From the NCBI GenBank assembly GCA_002428085.1, contig DJAA01000061.1:1-9114 (forward strand): DNA of 9,114 nt, given 5' to 3'. Position numbers and translations under genes: made by a program. Under the pieces are notes generated by a model. It did no database searches. It had not been told where the DNA came from and saw only the letters and a program-made list of their open reading frames with translations. Positions 5,951 through 9,114 of this stretch are shown here, piece after piece; positions within the stretch are counted from its first letter, which is position 1; each line of letters opens with the position of its first letter. Source of the stretch: Sulfurimonas sp. UBA6014 (GTDB lineage Bacteria > Campylobacterota > Campylobacteria > Campylobacterales > Sulfurimonadaceae).

Positions 5951-7235
5951 TGAAACTTCTCCCTAGCATCTCTCTAAAGGGTTTGACTAAGTAACTCAGA
6001 GCTGTTCTCTCGCCGATTTTTATCATGACCTCCGCAGGCATCCCTGAGACGAGGACAAAGCCGTACTCGTCTAAAAGTTTTGCCCCCTCTGGTGTCACCT
6101 CGATTTTGGCTTCATAGTAAGGGGCATGGCTTGCTTCGTCTATAAAAATATCTGCAGAAACATGGATAACTCTCCCCTCGATTTGGTGTGCTTGCTTGAG
6201 GTTAAACGCTGAGAACATGATGTCTGCTACTAAGCCTACTCTCACCTTGTCTATGTCGGCGGTGCTGACCTGTGCGACAACAATAAGCTTTGCATTTTCG
6301 GGTACGATTTCCAAAATCGGTTTCCCCGGACTCACTACACCACCGATGGTGTGGAGGCTAAGCCCTACGACTGTTCCACTGATGGGTGCGGTTATGTTGG
6401 TTCTTTGGAGGATGTCTTCGTTTGCTATTATCTTTGATTTTAGGTCTGAAATACGGATTTCCGCCTCTACAAACTTTTCTAGCGTTTGGTTTTTGAACTC
6501 TTTTTCTCTTAAGAGTTTTTGTGTGCTTACTTCACTAATCTGCTCTTTTAACTTTGCGATTTCTGCTTGTGAGTTGGCTAAATCACCCTTAATCATGTTG
6601 CTTTCTCTCTGGAGCTCTCTTATCTTTTGTTTGTCCACAAGTCTTTGTTCATAGAGAGCTTCCCACTCTAGAGCCTCCTCCTTGAGGGATGCGAGTCTGT
6701 TTTGTTTACTTTGGATAAGTGAGTTTAAGCCTTCGATTTGGCTTTGAAACTGAACGATTCTGTTGTTGGTGATGGCACTCTCATCTTCTATCGATTTGTT
6801 GACGGAGTTGAAAATATTTTTTTGGTTTTTTATGACATTTTCATCCGTGACCTCTTTTGGAAAATCTATGGACAGTGCCTTGTCTCTTTGTGCTTTTAAC
6901 CTCGCAAAAAGGGCAAGAGTGTCTTGGTACTGTGCATTGAGGATATTGAGCTGGGCACGAGCTTGTACATCGCTTAGTTTCATAAGCATCTGGTCTTTTT
7001 GTACCTTGTCGCCATCTTTTACAAAAATGGCATCAATCATGCCACCCTCAAGGTGTTGCACCGTTTTTTTATCCGAGTCAGCCGAGACTTTTCCGATAGC
7101 GACTGAAGAGCTCGCAAGCGGTGCGAATGCCATCCAGCCACCTATCACCACAAAGACGCTAAACACGACGGCTAGTCCAAATCTTATGACGGAGGTATCA
7201 TCGTGTGAGGGTATTGCTATTGTTTTGTTATCCAT
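5940..7235 (-). CDS. Type I secretion periplasmic adaptor (membrane fusion protein), HlyD/PrtE family
   Basis: This subunit bridges the ABC exporter and the outer-membrane channel across the periplasm. The 431 residues match the usual PrtE/SapE size. A short cytoplasmic N-terminus (1-16) is followed by one membrane anchor (about 17-38). The first half of the lipoyl/biotinyl-like domain carries LEGGMIDAIFVKDGDKV (62-78). A long charged alpha-helical hairpin, probably coiled coil, spans about 90-275. The second lipoyl half is RTNITAPISGTVVGL (278-292), and a beta-barrel region ends with the family signature GMPAEVMIKIGERT (398-411). The ATG is supported by TAGGAA, whose first bases are also the stop codon of the ABC gene, so translation is probably coupled. 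Its last 11 nt overlap the TolC gene. The three adjacent partners make the role firm. Confidence 0.95.
   Translation of the reverse strand: MDNKTIAIPSHDDTSVIRFGLAVVFSVFVVIGGWMAFAPLASSSVAIGKVSADSDKKTVQHLEGGMIDAIFVKDGDKVQKDQMLMKLSDVQARAQLNILNAQYQDTLALFARLKAQRDKALSIDFPKEVTDENVIKNQKNIFNSVNKSIEDESAITNNRIVQFQSQIEGLNSLIQSKQNRLASLKEEALEWEALYEQRLVDKQKIRELQRESNMIKGDLANSQAEIAKLKEQISEVSTQKLLREKEFKNQTLEKFVEAEIRISDLKSKIIANEDILQRTNITAPISGTVVGLSLHTIGGVVSPGKPILEIVPENAKLIVVAQVSTADIDKVRVGLVADIMFSAFNLKQAHQIEGRVIHVSADIFIDEASHAPYYEAKIEVTPEGAKLLDEYGFVLVSGMPAEVMIKIGERTALSYLVKPFREMLGRSFNEE
5959..5964 (-). promoter_or_regulatory. Ribosome-binding site fixing the TolC-family gene start inside the HlyD gene
   Basis: AGGGAG on the minus strand lies 8 nt before the ATG at 5950, within the coding end of the adaptor gene. 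It supports the 11-nt overlapping start rather than a later one. Confidence 0.6.
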
Positions 7236-7240
7236 AATTT

Positions 7241-7246
7241 TTCCTA
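7241..7246 (-). promoter_or_regulatory. Ribosome-binding site of the HlyD gene fused to the ABC gene stop codon
   Basis: The minus strand reads TAGGAA: TAG ends the ABC gene and AGGA serves as Shine-Dalgarno 6 nt before the HlyD ATG. A ribosome terminating on the first gene would sit on the start site of the second, which favours coupled, matched synthesis of the two inner-membrane partners. Confidence 0.6.
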
Positions 7247-9022
7247 ACTGCTTGGTTTACTAAGAGATATAGTCTGTGCCTGCTGCGTATTTACTACAGG
7301 TTTTTGTGCTTGCGGTGCGGCTGCTTGGTTGGCAGCGGCGATTTTCGACAGCACATCATTGGTGTCGCCGTAAATCTCAAGCAAGCCCTGCTTGATGACG
7401 GCTAATTTGTTTGTCACCTGCAAAATACTCGGTCTATGCGTAATGATAATGACCGTTGTTTTGTTCTCTTTTAAAGACTTGATGGCTTCAACTAATGCCA
7501 TCTCCCCTTGGTCGTCAAGGTTTGAGTTTGGCTCATCGAGGACTACCAACACAGGGTTGTCGTAGATGGCACGGGCAAAACCTACCCTTTGTCTTTGACC
7601 GCCTGAGAGAGACTCGCCGCCGGCACCGATTTTCGTATCATAGCCTTCTGGCAATCTCAAAATCATCTCATGGACACCGGCTTTTTTTGCCGCTTCTACC
7701 ACTTTGGCGGCATCAACTTCTGAAAATCTGGAGATATTTTGGCTTATCGTCCCCTCAAAAAGTTCTATATCTTGAGGTAAATACCCTATGTATTTCCCCA
7801 AATCAACTTTGTCCCACTGGTAAATATCTGCCTTGTCAAGTCTGGCTTTTCCCGCAGAGAGCGGCCATAAACCTAAGATAATCCTAGCCAAAGATGATTT
7901 TCCTGCCGCACTGGGTCCTATGATACCCACCACATCGCCTTTGTCAATCTTCATGGAGATTCCTTTGACGGAGGGCTGCTGTGCATTTGGCGGGATAACG
8001 ACAACACCCTCAAGTAAAATCTCACCCTCGGGAGCAGGCAACTCCATGTACTCTTTGTCTTTTGGAAAGTTTTCTAAAAGCCCATCTAGCCTCTCGTAGG
8101 AGGTTCTTGCACTGCTAAAACCTTTCCAGCTTCCGATAATCAAATCAAGAGGAGCGAGTGCCCTTCCCATGATGATAGAGCCGGCAATCATCATACCCGC
8201 ACTTACTTCGTTTTGTATAGCCAAGTAGCCGCCTAAACCTAACATGAGGGACTGAAAAAGCATCCTGAGGCTTTTAGATACATTCGACCAGATACCCGCC
8301 TTGTTGCTCGCATCTGTTTGTGCATTTAAAAAAGCGTAGTATTTGTCTCTCCAAATGCTTTGGATGTTGGCTTTCATCCCCATGGCATTGATAACCTCAG
8401 CATTTCTAAGGTTCGAATCGACATAAAGGGTTGAGGCACGGCTCATGTTGTTTGCTTCGAGAAGTTTTTCTTTCGTATCGTACTCGTTGAGTATGGTGAT
8501 GATGACTAAAACGATGGCGGCAAAAATCGCAAAGTAGCCAAACCAAGGATGAAACATAAATAAAACAGCGATATATATGGGCATCCATGGAGCGTCAAAA
8601 AAAGCAAAAAGACCGTTTCCTGTCATAAATTGTCTTATTTGTGTCAAGTCGCTTAGAGGCATAGAAGAAGCCTTGCCCGGCTGCTTGTTTGCCAAGTCAA
8701 AGAGTGAATCGAAAACTCTTTTGCTTAAAATACTGTCGAGTTTGTTCCCCACTTTGACAAGAACTTTCGAGCGTACAATCTCTAGCGTAGCCATGGTTAT
8801 GAACAAAACTACAACTATCGCGGTGAGGAAAAAGAGAGTATCTTCGCTTCTGCTTGTTAAAACTCTGTCGTAAAGCTGGAGCATGTAAAGAGGTGGAACC
8901 AACATAAGTATGTTGATAAACAAACTAAATAAACCGACGATGACAAATGATTTTTTAGATTGCATAATCGCACTCTTGAGCTCACTCTCTTTCGTTTTTT
9001 GGTTTTTTTGTACTTTTGCCAT
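7244..9022 (-). CDS. Type I secretion ABC exporter, PrtD/SapD/RsaD family (permease-ATPase fusion)
   Basis: This is the inner-membrane energy-coupling subunit of a type I secretion system; it recognises a C-terminal signal on an unfolded substrate and drives export with ATP. The 592 residues fit the PrtD family. A short basic cytoplasmic N-terminus leads into a six-helix membrane domain (clear hydrophobic segments near 26-48, 62-82, 148-180 and 255-290). The nucleotide-binding domain follows (about 335-560): Walker A GPSAAGKSS at 369-377, Q-loop Q417 in YLPQD, signature LSGGQRQR at 472-479, Walker B VLVVLDEP at 491-498, and H-loop H529 in THRPS. There is no N-terminal C39 peptidase-like domain, so it is unlike HlyB or bacteriocin exporters. 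Past about residue 563 there is a Q/A/P-rich low-complexity tail. The ATG start has an AAGGA Shine-Dalgarno site 5 nt upstream. It is the first gene of the cluster, and the HlyD gene begins 8 nt after its TAG. The family call is secure; the cargo is unknown. Confidence 0.95.
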   Translation of the reverse strand: MAKVQKNQKTKESELKSAIMQSKKSFVIVGLFSLFINILMLVPPLYMLQLYDRVLTSRSEDTLFFLTAIVVVLFITMATLEIVRSKVLVKVGNKLDSILSKRVFDSLFDLANKQPGKASSMPLSDLTQIRQFMTGNGLFAFFDAPWMPIYIAVLFMFHPWFGYFAIFAAIVLVIITILNEYDTKEKLLEANNMSRASTLYVDSNLRNAEVINAMGMKANIQSIWRDKYYAFLNAQTDASNKAGIWSNVSKSLRMLFQSLMLGLGGYLAIQNEVSAGMMIAGSIIMGRALAPLDLIIGSWKGFSSARTSYERLDGLLENFPKDKEYMELPAPEGEILLEGVVVIPPNAQQPSVKGISMKIDKGDVVGIIGPSAAGKSSLARIILGLWPLSAGKARLDKADIYQWDKVDLGKYIGYLPQDIELFEGTISQNISRFSEVDAAKVVEAAKKAGVHEMILRLPEGYDTKIGAGGESLSGGQRQRVGFARAIYDNPVLVVLDEPNSNLDDQGEMALVEAIKSLKENKTTVIIITHRPSILQVTNKLAVIKQGLLEIYGDTNDVLSKIAAANQAAAPQAQKPVVNTQQAQTISLSKPSS

Positions 9023-9030
9023 GGAAATCC

Positions 9031-9063
9031 TTAGATATAAAGTGTCACTTTTTTAGTATCTAA
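9031..9063 (-). promoter_or_regulatory. Imperfect dyad in the leader of the secretion operon, running into the ABC gene's Shine-Dalgarno site
   Basis: On the minus strand the arms TTAGATA and TATCTAA are perfect complements (outer 7 bp). Inside them AAAGTG and CACTTT form a second 6-bp pairing around a single base. The left side carries about four extra nucleotides, which would make an asymmetric bulge. The distal arm ends in TATCTAA and is followed at once by GGA, so the first two bases of the AAGGA ribosome-binding site (9028-9032) lie in the stem. It could act as an operator in DNA or as a leader hairpin limiting ribosome access. The symmetry is directly visible; the function is inference. 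Confidence 0.45.
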
Positions 9064-9065
9064 CC

Positions 9066-9092
9066 TTACGCACTTTTATAAAAAGAGCGTAA
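9066..9092. promoter_or_regulatory. 27-bp near-perfect inverted repeat upstream of the secretion operon
   Basis: On the plus strand it reads TTACGC-A-CTTTT-ATA-AAAAG-A-GCGTAA: two arms of 12 bases matched at 11 positions, with one A/A mismatch and a 3-base centre at 9079. It starts only 2 bp beyond the other dyad. No T-run follows it in either direction, so it does not look like an intrinsic terminator. On the minus strand its centre contains TATAAA, a possible -10 element for the operon with no recognisable -35, as is usual for Campylobacterota sigma-70 promoters. A repressor or activator operator overlapping a promoter is the simplest reading; no specific regulator can be named. Confidence 0.45.
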
Positions 9093-9114
9093 AATTCTCC
9101 GTAATTCTCGAAAA

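Larger units (their letters stand above)
9023..9114. other. Non-coding leader region upstream of the secretion operon (cut by the window edge)
   Basis: These 92 bp hold the AAGGA Shine-Dalgarno site and both dyads. Beyond them, on the minus strand, there is a short imperfect direct repeat (GAGAATTACG followed by GAGAATTTTACG). No open frame of convincing length enters from the right edge, so the upstream neighbour, possibly the secretion substrate, is not visible. Confidence 0.7.

Noticed and set aside
6196..6654. Plus-strand open frame of 152 codons antisense to the HlyD gene
   Set aside because: Ser/Leu/Phe-rich product is typical of the complement of a Lys/Glu-rich coiled-coil gene; the minus-strand gene is unambiguous.
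6763..7263. Plus-strand open frame of 166 codons antisense to the HlyD N-terminus
   Set aside because: Shadow of the well-supported adaptor gene, with no recognisable domain.
9066..9092. Reading the 27-bp dyad as a rho-independent terminator of an upstream gene
   Set aside because: No T-run follows the stem on either strand, and the stem is AT-rich apart from a few G/C pairs at the ends.

Overview
The window is a compact, single-direction gene cluster. Seven genes all lie on the minus strand, so it reads from right to left. It appears to come from a member of the Campylobacterota (Sulfurospirillum/Sulfurimonas-like). That assignment is inferred from the moderately AT-rich, Lys/Ile/Phe-rich coding style and the general look of the proteins; it rests on no marker gene and is only moderately secure.

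In transcription order, the first block (9022-4625) is a complete type I secretion system of the PrtD-PrtE-PrtF (SapDEF/RsaDEF) kind. It has an inner-membrane ABC exporter, a HlyD-type periplasmic adaptor and a TolC-type outer-membrane channel. Junctions are very tight: 8 nt between the ABC and HlyD genes, and an 11-nt overlap between the HlyD and TolC genes. No secreted substrate gene is in view.

The second block (4597-140) follows after only 27 nt and makes a surface glycan. Gmd (GDP-mannose 4,6-dehydratase) and an Rmd-type reductase are predicted to make GDP-D-rhamnose. A WbaP/WcaJ-type polyprenyl-phosphate sugar-1-phosphate transferase would start the repeat unit on the lipid carrier. A GT4 glycosyltransferase of the mannosyl/rhamnosyl type would extend it. 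The GT4 gene is set apart by a 95-nt gap and has its own strong Shine-Dalgarno site.

The 92 bp upstream of the first gene hold two adjacent dyad symmetries. The nearer one runs into the Shine-Dalgarno sequence of the ABC gene, and both are candidates for control of the operon. The other end (1-139) is non-coding and holds two identical 29-bp copies of a short dispersed repeat, plus what looks like the remnant of a third, inverted copy cut by the window edge.

The most interesting feature is the arrangement itself. A type I secretion system is physically joined to GDP-6-deoxyhexose/O-polysaccharide genes. This recalls the Caulobacter S-layer locus, where S-layer secretion genes adjoin the gmd-like and other genes for the LPS that anchors the S-layer. 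The secreted cargo here may therefore be a surface-layer or adhesin protein held by, or decorated with, the glycan made by the neighbouring genes.
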